This document shows positions 28,258 through 37,629 of a DNA stretch of 64,000 nucleotides, in pieces (position 1 is the first letter of the stretch; every line of letters begins with the position of its first letter). The notes beneath the pieces were generated by a model that did no database searches, was not told where the DNA came from, and saw only the letters and a list, made by a program, of their open reading frames with translations. Both the position numbers and the translations under genes were made by a program. Source of the stretch: Chitinophaga ginsengisoli (GTDB lineage Bacteria; Bacteroidota; Bacteroidia; Chitinophagales; Chitinophagaceae); contig NZ_PYGK01000015.1 in assembly GCF_003014595.1 (NCBI RefSeq), forward strand, positions 170,510 through 234,509, written 5' to 3'.

Positions 28258-28283
28258 ACACCTGACAGAGATGATGAAGGAAG

Positions 28284-28316
28284 GGGCTGGTCTTCCGGCC
28301 GGCCCATATTGTTTTT
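28284..28316 (+). terminator. Terminator of the CobW gene
   Basis: GGGCTGG (28284-28290) pairs with CCGGCCC (28299-28305), with one G-U pair, and a T-run follows at 28312-28316. Confidence 0.65.
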
Positions 28317-28360
28317 GCCCAGTTAACGTAAACATAACATATAAGTAGCAGGTCGCTTTA

Positions 28361-28368
28361 TAATTTTG
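28361..28368 (+). promoter_or_regulatory. Candidate -7 box of the ECF sigma gene
   Basis: TAATTTTG, a full match to TAnnTTTG, 23 bp before the ATG at 28392. No TTTG at the normal -33 distance. Confidence 0.45.
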
Positions 28369-28391
28369 TCTCCGCATATCGGCCAACTATT

Positions 28392-28997
28392 ATGATAGAG
28401 AACCTGACAGACGCGGAATTGTTATCACTTTCACAAACTGGCGATGAGAAAGCATTTGAGGCGATCATGTATAGATATAATGTGCAGCTGTACAAGTATA
28501 TCTATGTACGCATCCGCAGTGAACATGACGCAAAAGATCTGTTACAGGAAGTATTTATTTCCTGCTGGAAAAACCGGCACACTATTAATAATATAACAGC
28601 TTATCTGAAAAGGTCTGTACATTATGCCATCATCGACTGGCAGATAGAAAATAAAAAAATACTGGCCCGTCAAACTACTTTACTCGAAAAAGACGAACCC
28701 ACCACATACCCTGTAGAAGACCAGCTGATATCTATGGAGATCAGGGAAGAAGTAGAAACTGAGATCTCCCGGATGAATGAAACCATGCGCAAGATCTTTG
28801 TGTCGAGTCGCTGGGAATCCAAATCTATCCCCGAAATAGCCCTTGAATACGGACTTTCCGAGCAGACGGTCAAGAATAATCTCTCCCTTGCACTCAAGCG
28901 TATCCGTCTGCGCCTGGCCGCTTTCTTCTTCATGCTTGTTTACATGTTGGTAACATTGAGTTTACAATTCCTTAACGGTACCACTTTTCACTTTTGA
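28392..28997 (+). CDS. ECF RNA polymerase sigma-70 factor (Bacteroidetes family 1)
   Basis: 201 residues. Sigma region 2 (about 20-85, with AKDLLQEVFISCW) and region 4 (about 120-170, with SIPEIALEYGLSEQTVKNNL) are clear. A hydrophobic C-terminal tail (about 172-195) extends past region 4, as in many Bacteroidetes ECF sigmas. It is followed 15 bp later by fecR and then by susC/susD. By analogy with FecI-type systems it should direct transcription of the downstream transport genes when a ligand binds the SusC receptor and FecR relays the signal. Confidence 0.93.
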   Translation: MIENLTDAELLSLSQTGDEKAFEAIMYRYNVQLYKYIYVRIRSEHDAKDLLQEVFISCWKNRHTINNITAYLKRSVHYAIIDWQIENKKILARQTTLLEKDEPTTYPVEDQLISMEIREEVETEISRMNETMRKIFVSSRWESKSIPEIALEYGLSEQTVKNNLSLALKRIRLRLAAFFFMLVYMLVTLSLQFLNGTTFHF

Positions 28998-29012
28998 GGA
29001 CTTTACTGATGA

Positions 29013-29984
29013 ATGGGAACATCATCATCAGACAAAGCCGCGCTCTTAGCGCTTTTAGAAAAATATCGTGCCGGTCAGTGTACACCGGAGGAAACCGCCC
29101 GTATACAGGCCTGGTTCGACAGTTTTGAAGAATTGCCGGATAGCGCGGAACTAAAAACTGCTGCAGACCAGGCAGTGGTCAATACCATGCATACGCTGTT
29201 CCCACGCAGGGGCGCATCTATAAGATACATTATGCTCAGCGCTGCCGCCGTATTGGTGGTGGCCCTTACCAGTCTGCTTTTTATATACAGGTTCTATATG
29301 AAGGCGCCGGTACCTGTTACTTATTCCTATATAACAACAGGAAAGGGGGAACGCAAGAAGCTTACATTGCCGGATGGTAGTACGCTGATGATGAATGCCG
29401 GCAGTACGCTCCGTATGCCTTCCAACTTCGGCGATACCACCAGAGAGCTGTTTTTTACAGGTCAGGGTACTTTCGATATCCAACAGAATAGTAAGCAGCC
29501 ATTTGTTGTACAGACGGGGAATGTCCGCACCGTGGTGCTGGGTACTGCTTTTGACGTGAAAGCATACCCGGGTGATAAAGCTTTACAGGTAGCGGTACTG
29601 AATGGTAAAGTACGCATTGAGAAGCAGGAGAGGGGCCATACGGAAGTGCTGGCGCCTGGTGTAATACAAAACCAGCTGTTGATTTATGAAGCAGGGTCGG
29701 GCAAGCATGAGCTGACATCCTGTAAGGCAGACGAAATAGCCGGCTGGCAACAGAACAGGTTATTCTTTGAACAGGCATCACTGGAAGAGATTGCCGAAGT
29801 ACTCGAACGACAATACAATACACATATCACACTCGCCGGCGCGTCAAAACATAACTGCCGCTACACTTTACAGTTAAAGAACGAGCCATTGGACAAGGCT
29901 TTACAGCTGATACAACAGCTGTCGGGGATCTCTTATATCGTAAACAACAATGAAATAAAAATCAATATTGCGTCATGCGAATAA
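29013..29984 (+). CDS. FecR family anti-sigma factor
   Basis: 323 residues. A cytoplasmic N-terminal helical part (about 8-45) should bind the sigma factor; one transmembrane segment lies at about 71-92; the periplasmic FecR domain (about 108-210, containing LPDGSTLMMNAGS) is followed by a DUF4974-type C-terminal domain (about 250-320). It relays the signal from the STN domain of the downstream SusC protein to the sigma factor. Its last 10 bases overlap the SusC start (ATGCGAATAA), so the two are translationally coupled. Confidence 0.93.
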   Translation: MGTSSSDKAALLALLEKYRAGQCTPEETARIQAWFDSFEELPDSAELKTAADQAVVNTMHTLFPRRGASIRYIMLSAAAVLVVALTSLLFIYRFYMKAPVPVTYSYITTGKGERKKLTLPDGSTLMMNAGSTLRMPSNFGDTTRELFFTGQGTFDIQQNSKQPFVVQTGNVRTVVLGTAFDVKAYPGDKALQVAVLNGKVRIEKQERGHTEVLAPGVIQNQLLIYEAGSGKHELTSCKADEIAGWQQNRLFFEQASLEEIAEVLERQYNTHITLAGASKHNCRYTLQLKNEPLDKALQLIQQLSGISYIVNNNEIKINIASCE

Positions 29985-32900
29985 AATGTAATGCGCCAAC
30001 AACGTGGAGACAGTTACGACTGCTCGTCTTATTTCTTTTTGCTCATGCGATTGGTTTTGCAAATGATGTGCAGAATCAGTATGTCACTGTTACTGTGCGC
30101 AAAGCGCGTATCAGTCTTAATGTAAAGAATCAGCCGCTCAAACAGGTGTTCCTGTTGATAGAGCAGAAGACAGGCCTTTCCATTGGTTACAATGCCACCG
30201 CCATCAATGCATTGGAGCCGGTGAACTATAAGGCGAATGATGAAGAGCTGTCTACCGTGTTCCAGGACCTGCTGAAGGACTACCAGGGTACGGTAAAACA
30301 GGTGGATGAAAGCCACATCTTCCTGAAAGTAGAAAAAAGAAAACCGGTGGAAAGAGCCGTGCTGCCCATTGCTATTGCTGCTACGCCTATCGTGATCTCC
30401 GGTACTGTAACTGATGAAAATAATCAGCCGGTACCAGGTGTGAGCATTCACGAGAAGAATACGAAGAAAAATACTACGACCGATGCCAGTGGTAAATACA
30501 CCATCACTGTGAATACAGGCGATGTGCTGGTATACAACTTTATCGGTTATGCACAACAGGAAGTAACTGTAAGCGCTGAAAACATGATCAACGTGCAGCT
30601 GAAAGTGCAGAACAGCCAGCTGAAAGAGATCGTGGCGATTGGTTACCAGTCCATCCGGAAGAGCGATGTAACCGGCGCTATTTCCAGCGTGAAGGCAAGT
30701 GAGTTAAACCTCACATCTCCTTCCGTAGGACAGGCACTGGTAGGCAAGGTAGCAGGTGTACAGGTATCGCAGGTAAGTGGTGCGCCGTATGCCAGCACTA
30801 AGATCCGTGTGCGTGGTATCGGTTCTATCAACGCCGGTTCTAACCCACTGTATGTAGTGGATGGTTACCCGATGGACAATGACATCTACATCAATCCGGA
30901 AGACATCGAATCTATCGACATCCTGAAAGATGCAGCTTCTGCTGCGATCTACGGTTCCCGTGCTGCGGGTGGTGTGGTGTTGATCACTACCAAACGTGGT
31001 AAGGAAGGTAAAGGTAAGTTTGAATATGATATTCAGTCAGGTGTGAACCAGCTGGCTAAAAAAGTGAAGCTGCTGAATGGAGACCAGTTTGCACAACTGA
31101 TGATCGATGGCAGGAACAATTCCTACCAGGACCTGGTGGTGAACAAAGGCCTTACATGGACCGATGCCATGTTCTCTGACGATAACGCTACCCGTGTTAC
31201 AAAAGTAGGCAACGCGAACTCCGTGCAGATCGATCCCACTTTCTACGACTTCGCCAGCCAGAAGATGATCAAGCCGAAGTATAACACCGACTGGCAGGAC
31301 TTGCTGTATCGCAATGCGATATTCAGCCGTCATAACCTGGCATTCTCCGGCGGGAGCAAAGAAGTAAAGTATTATATCAGCGGTGGTTATCAGAACCAGG
31401 ATGGCATTATCCTGAACACCGGCGTTAAGAAGATCAACTTCCGTGCAAATGTGGATGGTCAGATCAACCCCAAGCTGCGAGCTGGCATGAACGTTTCTTA
31501 TACCAACAACCAGAACAAGGAAACAGAAGAAGGTCGTTGGGACCATAATCCGATTATGGCTGCTTTGCTGATGCTGCCTACTTATCGTGCTTATGATGAT
31601 AATGGTAAGATTTTGAAGAACGAAGTGGCTGCGCAGTCTGCCACCTATGGTTATAACAGTTTTGAGAACCCGCTGGCCATTGCGCAGGAAATCAACATCC
31701 GTCGTAAAGGTAACCGCAGTACTTATAATGGTTATGCTGTTTATCAGCTGCTGCCTGAATTGTCTGTAAAGGCAAACCTCGGGATGTCCAACTATGCGGA
31801 GAAGTACGATTACTATTATCCGACCAGTCTGAGTAGTGGTGTGAATGCGCCTTACTCTACACAGGCAAAGGCAGCTGCGAACGCAAAAGCAAAGACCACT
31901 GGTATGACCGATCAGCTGGGCGAGTTCACTGCCAATTATAGCAAACAGTTTAACAAACATAAATTAGATGTACTGGGTGGTTATACCGTACAGAAAACAA
32001 CTGGCGATGTCCTCGAAGTAAAAGCGCAGGGATTCCAGGATGACCGTATCCAGGAATTAAACGCTAAAGGCGCTGATGCTGCACTCTTCACATTGACCAC
32101 CGCTTCCAGGTATACCTATACACTGGTATCTTACCTGGGGCGTATCAACTACAATTTTGATAGCCGTTATTACCTGACCGCTTCTTTCCGTACGGATGCG
32201 TCTTCCCGCTTTGGTCCGGAAAACCGCTGGGGTAACTTCCCTTCAGTAGCTGCAGGCTGGAACATCTCTAACGAATCATTCTATCACGATTGGTTAGGAC
32301 AGCATTCTACACTGAAGCTGCGTGCCAGCTGGGGGCTGAGTGGTAACAACAACATCGGTAACTACAATTCTATCCAGACAATGGGTACGCCTACCGGTGT
32401 GCCGTTGGGTAATGGTACCGTGAATACCGGTACTTTCCCTGGTGGTATCAAAGACCCGAAAATTGGCTGGGAGTCTACCTCGCAGTATAACGGTGGTTTG
32501 GATATCGGATTGTTCAATGGTCGTCTGAATGTGATCGCTAACTACTATCTGAGTTATTCCTATAACCTGCTGTTCAATCAGCCGATCTCCGCTATCGCCG
32601 GTGCTACTACGGTACTGACCAACCTGCGTGATTCCAAGATCCGTAACAGGGGTATTGACTTACAGCTGGATGCGAGAGTGATAGATGGAAAGGACTTCCA
32701 CCTGAACTTTGCAGGTAATATCTCTGTGAACCGCAACAAGGTACTGGACATGGGTGGTGCTAACACGATCCTGACTGCCGGTGCGGAGCGTTCTTACCTG
32801 ACGCACATTACACAGGCAGGACAGCCGGTAGGTATGTTCTACGGTTTCAGGGTACTGGGTGTGGCTACAGAAGCTAATTACAAGACACTGGCTCCTTCGG

Positions 32901-33526
32901 CTTCCAGCTCCAATCCTTTACATCCGGGAGACCTGTACTTCTATGACAAGAATGGCGATCACGTAGTAAATGATGCTGACAAAGACGTGATAGGCAATCC
33001 TTATCCGAAGTTCACGTATGGCTTCAACCTGTCGGCTACTTATAGAGACTTCTATTTCTCTTCTTCCTTCAATGGTTCTTATGGCAACCAGGTGCTGGAC
33101 GGACAGGATTACTACCTGTATAACATGGAAGGCTCGGGCAACCAGTATGCTGATGTAGCAAACCGTTTCCGTTCTGTTAGTCAGCCGGGCAATGGTAAAG
33201 TATACCGTGCTTCCCGCGCCGGTACGCAGAGCAACAGTACCCGTCTGTCGACCTTCTACCTGCAGGATGCATCTTATTTCAGATGTACCAACATCGTGCT
33301 GGGTTATAACCTGAAGATCCGTGCATTACAGGAGAAATTGGGTGTATCAAAGGCCACCATATTTGCAAGCGTAGACAATGTCTTTACGATCACCAAATAC
33401 AAAGGGTATAATCCGGAAGTAGATTTCAATGGAAACAGCACTAACCCGAACCTGGCGCCAGGTGTTGACTATGGTATGTATCCGCTGGTTCGTGCTTACA
33501 ATGCCGGTGTTAAACTTGGTTTCTGA
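29975..33526 (+). CDS. SusC/RagA family TonB-dependent receptor with STN signalling domain
   Basis: 1,183 residues. Signal peptide (about 1-28), STN domain (about 40-115, the part that talks to FecR), carboxypeptidase-regulatory-like domain (about 135-210, ISGTVTDENNQPVPGV), plug domain (about 225-340, with VRGIGSINAGSNPLYVVDG) and a 22-strand-type outer-membrane barrel to the end (KLGF). It imports a glycan or peptide across the outer membrane together with the SusD lipoprotein encoded 26 bp downstream. No glycoside hydrolase lies in this operon, so the substrate cannot be named; the next gene on this strand is a CocE-type hydrolase. Confidence 0.95.
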   Translation: MRIKCNAPTTWRQLRLLVLFLFAHAIGFANDVQNQYVTVTVRKARISLNVKNQPLKQVFLLIEQKTGLSIGYNATAINALEPVNYKANDEELSTVFQDLLKDYQGTVKQVDESHIFLKVEKRKPVERAVLPIAIAATPIVISGTVTDENNQPVPGVSIHEKNTKKNTTTDASGKYTITVNTGDVLVYNFIGYAQQEVTVSAENMINVQLKVQNSQLKEIVAIGYQSIRKSDVTGAISSVKASELNLTSPSVGQALVGKVAGVQVSQVSGAPYASTKIRVRGIGSINAGSNPLYVVDGYPMDNDIYINPEDIESIDILKDAASAAIYGSRAAGGVVLITTKRGKEGKGKFEYDIQSGVNQLAKKVKLLNGDQFAQLMIDGRNNSYQDLVVNKGLTWTDAMFSDDNATRVTKVGNANSVQIDPTFYDFASQKMIKPKYNTDWQDLLYRNAIFSRHNLAFSGGSKEVKYYISGGYQNQDGIILNTGVKKINFRANVDGQINPKLRAGMNVSYTNNQNKETEEGRWDHNPIMAALLMLPTYRAYDDNGKILKNEVAAQSATYGYNSFENPLAIAQEINIRRKGNRSTYNGYAVYQLLPELSVKANLGMSNYAEKYDYYYPTSLSSGVNAPYSTQAKAAANAKAKTTGMTDQLGEFTANYSKQFNKHKLDVLGGYTVQKTTGDVLEVKAQGFQDDRIQELNAKGADAALFTLTTASRYTYTLVSYLGRINYNFDSRYYLTASFRTDASSRFGPENRWGNFPSVAAGWNISNESFYHDWLGQHSTLKLRASWGLSGNNNIGNYNSIQTMGTPTGVPLGNGTVNTGTFPGGIKDPKIGWESTSQYNGGLDIGLFNGRLNVIANYYLSYSYNLLFNQPISAIAGATTVLTNLRDSKIRNRGIDLQLDARVIDGKDFHLNFAGNISVNRNKVLDMGGANTILTAGAERSYLTHITQAGQPVGMFYGFRVLGVATEANYKTLAPSASSSNPLHPGDLYFYDKNGDHVVNDADKDVIGNPYPKFTYGFNLSATYRDFYFSSSFNGSYGNQVLDGQDYYLYNMEGSGNQYADVANRFRSVSQPGNGKVYRASRAGTQSNSTRLSTFYLQDASYFRCTNIVLGYNLKIRALQEKLGVSKATIFASVDNVFTITKYKGYNPEVDFNGNSTNPNLAPGVDYGMYPLVRAYNAGVKLGF

Positions 33527-33552
33527 TCTATTGACGCTTAAACACTGAAAAA

Positions 33553-35082
33553 ATGAAGAAGAATATATCAATTATACTGGGTTTTGCAGCTGTGCTGGCA
33601 ACATCCGCCTGTAACAAGGATTTCCTGAACCAGACAGAGCCCAACAGCCAGACGGTCGCTAATTATTTCCAGACCGAGAATGATGTACTGCTGGCCGTGA
33701 ACGGTATATATGCCGCCCTGAGAAGCGACAATGCCCTGGGTGAAAGCAGCGGATTGTTCTCAGAAGAACGTTCTGACAACACAGGCCGTAACGACAACCA
33801 GTCGAACGCCGGTGAGCCTTTCCAGTTTGGCGATTTCTCGCTGCTGCCAAGCAATACCTACCTGAAATCACATTGGGTAGACATGTACCAGGTGATCTCC
33901 AGAACTAACCTGGTGTTGTCCAATATCGACAAGGTGACTTTCTCCAGCGATGATACAAAGAAGGGGTATGCGGCAGAAGCGAAGTTCATCCGTGCACTGA
34001 TCTACTTCCATATGGTGCGTAAATGGGGTGATGTGCCTTTGGTGACAAAACAACTGAGCCTCGACGAAGTAAGGGCGAATACTTTCCGTTCGAAAGACAC
34101 CGCTGTATACAGCCAGATCGTAGCTGACCTGCTGGATGTGGTGAGCAGTCCGCTGCCTAATTTCCAGACAGGCGCTAACGTAGGCAGGGTATCCAAAGCT
34201 GCAGGTAACGCCTTACTCGGACAGGTATACCTGACTATGGCACTTACCCTCAATAACAGTAAACGTGATGAGAACCTGGCCAAGGCAAAACAATACCTGA
34301 CAGCTTGTTACGATATGCGTAAGTTCGGCGCCCTGAAAGAGATCCCTTATACGGATGTTTTCAGCGTTGATAAGAAAGGTTCCTGTCCTGAGCTGATCCT
34401 GCAGATCGTTTACAAACAGGGTGATGCAACCTATGCATCTAAAATTGCCGCCAATAACCAGGCGAACGGTGAGACGATCAATTCTCAGAAAACAGCTACC
34501 GGTGTAGGTGGTAACGTAACGGGTGATCTGATCAATGAATATGAAACCAACGATCTGAGAAAAGATTTCTCGGTGCACTACGCCAATGCGAGCAATGTGA
34601 AAGACTGGTATATCACCAAATTCCGTGATATCAGCGATGCAGCAGGTAAGAACGGTTATGGTGGTAATGACTTTATCCTGATCCGTTATGCGGACGTTAT
34701 CCTGATGCTGGCGGAAGTAAACATGTACCTGGGTGATAATGCGACTGCTATCCAGTTCCTGGACCAGGTGCGTGAAAGGGCAGGTATGCCGAATTATGCA
34801 ATGTCTATGCAGGATGCTGCCTACAGCGCAAAATTCCCTACCCTGAAACTGGCTATCCTGCACGAGCGCCGCGTTGAACTGGCTTTCGAGAACCACCGCT
34901 GGTTCGACCTGTTGCGCACATTCACCACACAGGAGCTGGTGGATTATTTCCATGCGAAAGACCAGGGTTCTTTTGGTACTGCGAAGTTGAGCAATTTCGG
35001 AACGAAGGATAGGTATTACCCGATTCCGTTTGATGAATATAAACTTGATCCGGTGAAGATGTACCAGAATACGGGTTATTAA
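33553..35082 (+). CDS. RagB/SusD family nutrient-binding lipoprotein
   Basis: 509 residues. The lipoprotein leader ends at TSAC, followed by the family start NKDFLNQTEPNSQT. The conserved C-terminal SusD stretch (ILHERRVELAFENHRWFDLLR) is present, and the protein ends in YQNTGY as usual. It forms the lid on the SusC transporter at the cell surface. It is the last gene of the sigma-FecR-SusC-SusD operon and is followed by a terminator hairpin. Confidence 0.95.
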   Translation: MKKNISIILGFAAVLATSACNKDFLNQTEPNSQTVANYFQTENDVLLAVNGIYAALRSDNALGESSGLFSEERSDNTGRNDNQSNAGEPFQFGDFSLLPSNTYLKSHWVDMYQVISRTNLVLSNIDKVTFSSDDTKKGYAAEAKFIRALIYFHMVRKWGDVPLVTKQLSLDEVRANTFRSKDTAVYSQIVADLLDVVSSPLPNFQTGANVGRVSKAAGNALLGQVYLTMALTLNNSKRDENLAKAKQYLTACYDMRKFGALKEIPYTDVFSVDKKGSCPELILQIVYKQGDATYASKIAANNQANGETINSQKTATGVGGNVTGDLINEYETNDLRKDFSVHYANASNVKDWYITKFRDISDAAGKNGYGGNDFILIRYADVILMLAEVNMYLGDNATAIQFLDQVRERAGMPNYAMSMQDAAYSAKFPTLKLAILHERRVELAFENHRWFDLLRTFTTQELVDYFHAKDQGSFGTAKLSNFGTKDRYYPIPFDEYKLDPVKMYQNTGY

Positions 35083-35106
35083 TTATCAAAGAATAGATGA
35101 ATGTAA

Positions 35107-35141
35107 GGGGCGTCTCTGATGAAGGGGCGCCTCCTGTTTTT
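35107..35141 (+). terminator. Terminator of the SusC/SusD operon
   Basis: GGGGCG (35107-35112) pairs with CGCCTC (35128-35133), with one G-U pair, followed by a T-run at 35137-35141, 25 bp after the susD stop. Confidence 0.6.
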
Positions 35142-35261
35142 ATTGATGTTTGTGCTGGTATTCCGGGTCTGTAGGATGAAACCATTCGGTTTCACGGTGG
35201 GAGACAATCCGGGGGAACCCACGGTTTCCTGGGATTGAAACCCGGTGTTCATTTTCGTTTA

Positions 35262-35329
35262 CCCGGGGTTGAAAACCCCGGGCTACAAACAAGGGACTCC
35301 GATAGGAGTCCTATTGTGGTTTGTTAATG
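35262..35329 (-). repeat. Double-hairpin dispersed repeat, copy A
   Basis: Read on the minus strand: CATTAACAAACCA-, hairpin 1 GGACTCC-TATC-GGAGTCC, spacer CTTGTTTGTAGC, hairpin 2 CCCGGGGTTTTCAACCCCGGG-like. The same order occurs in copies at 43.9, 44.0, 51.8 and 63.8 kb. This complete copy shows the uninterrupted sequence that the group II intron splits at 63834/63835. Confidence 0.85.
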
Positions 35330-35351
35330 CCGCTTTGGCCGGGTTTCGATA

Positions 35352-35495
35352 GAGATTCGGTCCACCTATAGTACAGGTTCCTACCTATAGGCTCTCTAGT
35401 CCTACATTACAGGCACTTTTCTATAGCCGTGGCTATAGGAAGTGCCTATAATGCTATAGTAATGGGCCTATAGGATATAGCCTTCACCGAATCTC
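35352..35495. repeat. Large nested palindrome with six CTATAG motifs
   Basis: Three nested arm pairs share nearly one centre: GAGATTCGGT (35352) with ACCGAATCTC (ending 35495); CCTATAGGC (35384-35392) with GCCTATAGG (35466-35474); and an inner hairpin AGGCACTT-tt-CTATAGCC (35411-35428) with GGCTATAG-g-AAGTGCCT (35431-35447). CTATAG occurs six times within about 110 bp. It lies between the SusD terminator and the CocE gene; role unknown. Confidence 0.85.
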
Positions 35496-35593
35496 CACCG
35501 GATCTGATACGGATTCTCCCTTGATTTTTATCATCTTTTCACTATATTCAGCTCAAATAACGCCTACTCCTGTTGATCAACCAAATTGAAACT

Positions 35594-37315
35594 ATGCGTA
35601 AATGCTTGTTGTACATAGCCTTAACCCTCTTTATCTTTCCTTGTAGTCCACTTTCAGCGCAAACGAAGCAGTATGTCATTGATAGTAGTTTACAGGTGCC
35701 CTTAAAGGACGGCACGACACTGGGCTGTATGCTGGTCTACCAGAAGGATGTTAAATGGCCTTTACCGGTCGTTTTAAGGGTTAGTTGTTATCCGATGGAT
35801 GCTGATACCACCAGGGCAGAATTTGTGGCAGACAGTGGCTATGCAGGCGTTTTTGTCTACAATAGGGGAAAGTCCCGGTCAGGGGGTAGTTTTTATCCCA
35901 TGGAGAATGATGCAGCGGATAATTACGAGGTGATTGACTGGATCAGTAAGCAACCCTGGTGTAACGGGAAGGTGGGTATGTATGGTGGTTCCTACCTGGG
36001 GTTTGCCCAATGGGCTACAATGAAAAAGGTACATCCTGCATTGAAAACGATTGTGCCGCAGGTAGCCGTGGGGCCTGGCATCGATTATCCCAATCCCGGC
36101 GGAATATTTCTGACCTATAGCCTGCAATGGCTGAAACTGGTCAGGAATAATGATTACATGGACCTCAGCACGTTCACCAACGAAAAGAAATGGAAAGCGC
36201 TGAATACGGAATACCTGTTACGGGGACTACCGTTCAATAAGCTGGACTCCCTGGAAGGAAGTGGTATGGACACTGTTTTTCAGCGTTGGATATCCCATCC
36301 TGGTTATGACGATTTCTGGCAACAGATGACGCCTACGGCAGAAGAGTTCTCCCGGATCAGTATTCCTATCCTGACTACAACAGGGTTCTTTGACGATGAT
36401 CAACGGGGGGCGATGCACTATTACAATATGCACAATCAGTATGGACCGAAGGAGGGAGTGAACCAGCACTATCTTTTCATCGGACCTTTTGATCATGCGG
36501 GTGGTCAGGGTGGTGCACGGAGGAATTTAATTCCTCCTTACCAGATCGACACGGTTGCCATGGTTGACCAGAAACAGCTGGTGCTGGATTGGTTCAATTA
36601 TACGCTGAAGGGAGGAACGAAGCCGGCTTTCCTGCAGGACAGGATCGCGGTATTTGCCCTGGGGGAGAACAAGTGGCATTACTTTCCTTCGATGGAAAAA
36701 ATGAACCGGGATACCTTGTCGTTCTACTTACCGGCAAAGGCGGGAGAGACGCTGCATACAAAGAAAAGAGGTGGGAAACCTTTCGTGTTCTCTTATGACG
36801 CGGCGGATCCTGTAGATGATACCATTGTGATCTATGACGGCGCCAGCTCTCTGATCTCTGAAGGTATTTTCCGGAAGAAGTACCTGGCTACCTTCAGTAC
36901 GGCACCTTTGAAGGAAGATATGATCGTGAACGGATCTATTACGGCGGATCTTTGGCTGTCGTCTGGTACACCCGATGCGGACATCATGATCAGTTGGTGG
37001 GAGATAGACGCGAATGGCAAGAAATGGCCGCTTTCACATATTGCACAGCGCTTGTCTTTGAGTATCGATAAAACAAAACCGGTGTACTGGAAGGACCATG
37101 AGGTGCATCATATCACCCTGGATAATACGGCCTGGATCTGCAAGCAGTTGAAAAAGGGCAGTCGTATTATGATGACGATTAGTCCGGCGGCAAATCTCTA
37201 TTGGGAAAAGAATTATGGTGCAGCAAAAGATGTGAGTCAACAGACCTTGTTGGACACCTTGCTGCATGAGCTGAGATTCTACCCGGCCTCTTACTTCAGC
37301 GTACCTGTGATGTAG
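35594..37315 (+). CDS. CocE/NonD family alpha/beta hydrolase (X-Pro dipeptidyl-peptidase S15-like)
   Basis: 573 residues from the ATG at 35594, which opens into a signal peptide ending PLSAQ; a TTG seven codons upstream is unlikely. The catalytic domain has nucleophile S133 in MYGGSYLG, acid in the FFDDD stretch (about 265-269) and H301 in GPFDHAGG; a C-terminal jelly-roll typical of S15/CocE enzymes covers about 400-560. The family includes cocaine esterase, cephalosporin acylases and X-Pro dipeptidyl peptidases, so the substrate is uncertain; a secreted acyl-ester or peptide hydrolase is likely. It is separated from the SusD gene by a terminator and repeats, so it is probably its own unit. 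Confidence 0.9.
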   Translation: MRKCLLYIALTLFIFPCSPLSAQTKQYVIDSSLQVPLKDGTTLGCMLVYQKDVKWPLPVVLRVSCYPMDADTTRAEFVADSGYAGVFVYNRGKSRSGGSFYPMENDAADNYEVIDWISKQPWCNGKVGMYGGSYLGFAQWATMKKVHPALKTIVPQVAVGPGIDYPNPGGIFLTYSLQWLKLVRNNDYMDLSTFTNEKKWKALNTEYLLRGLPFNKLDSLEGSGMDTVFQRWISHPGYDDFWQQMTPTAEEFSRISIPILTTTGFFDDDQRGAMHYYNMHNQYGPKEGVNQHYLFIGPFDHAGGQGGARRNLIPPYQIDTVAMVDQKQLVLDWFNYTLKGGTKPAFLQDRIAVFALGENKWHYFPSMEKMNRDTLSFYLPAKAGETLHTKKRGGKPFVFSYDAADPVDDTIVIYDGASSLISEGIFRKKYLATFSTAPLKEDMIVNGSITADLWLSSGTPDADIMISWWEIDANGKKWPLSHIAQRLSLSIDKTKPVYWKDHEVHHITLDNTAWICKQLKKGSRIMMTISPAANLYWEKNYGAAKDVSQQTLLDTLLHELRFYPASYFSVPVM

Positions 37316-37347
37316 CGTATGGCAATATACTTGTCATGTGGAGGTCC

Positions 37348-37482
37348 CTATTTAAAAACATAGTAGCCGAGGGCCAGCCACAGCAAACCTTTGAGCAGGA
37401 AGAAGATGAAACCCCAGAAACCGATACGCTTGATCCATTTAACAATATTCTTCCTGGGGGCGGGTTTAGTTTGTTGTTCCAT
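37348..37482 (-). CDS. Small membrane protein of 44 residues
   Basis: ATG at 37482, stop at 37348-37350. The N-terminus is polar and basic (MEQQTKPAPRKN, then KWIKR), followed by one hydrophobic segment rich in Phe, Leu and Trp (about residues 21-42). This layout, a positive-inside anchor and one membrane span, is what a real small inner-membrane protein would show. Family not recognised. It lies between the CocE gene and the scramblase-like gene, on the opposite strand from both. Confidence 0.65.
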   Translation of the reverse strand: MEQQTKPAPRKNIVKWIKRIGFWGFIFFLLKGLLWLALGYYVFK

Positions 37483-37589
37483 ATTCGTTAACATGAATGG
37501 CGATGCCTGCAAGTTACGGGATTGTCGCTATTGTATAAAAATCAGTCAGGAAAAATAGCAAAACATCCTGATATTCATGAATATTTGTA

Positions 37590-37597
37590 TATATTTG
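37590..37597 (+). promoter_or_regulatory. Candidate -7 box of the scramblase/LURP-like gene
   Basis: TATATTTG, a full match to TAnnTTTG, 32 bp before the ATG at 37630. Confidence 0.45.
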
Positions 37598-37629
37598 TGC
37601 CCATTCTATAACCAACTTGATAAAACCTC

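Noticed and set aside
37561..37629. Search for tRNA genes in short gaps
   Set aside because: No cloverleaf with a conserved TTC loop (GGTTCGA-type) and acceptor stem was found here or elsewhere in the window.
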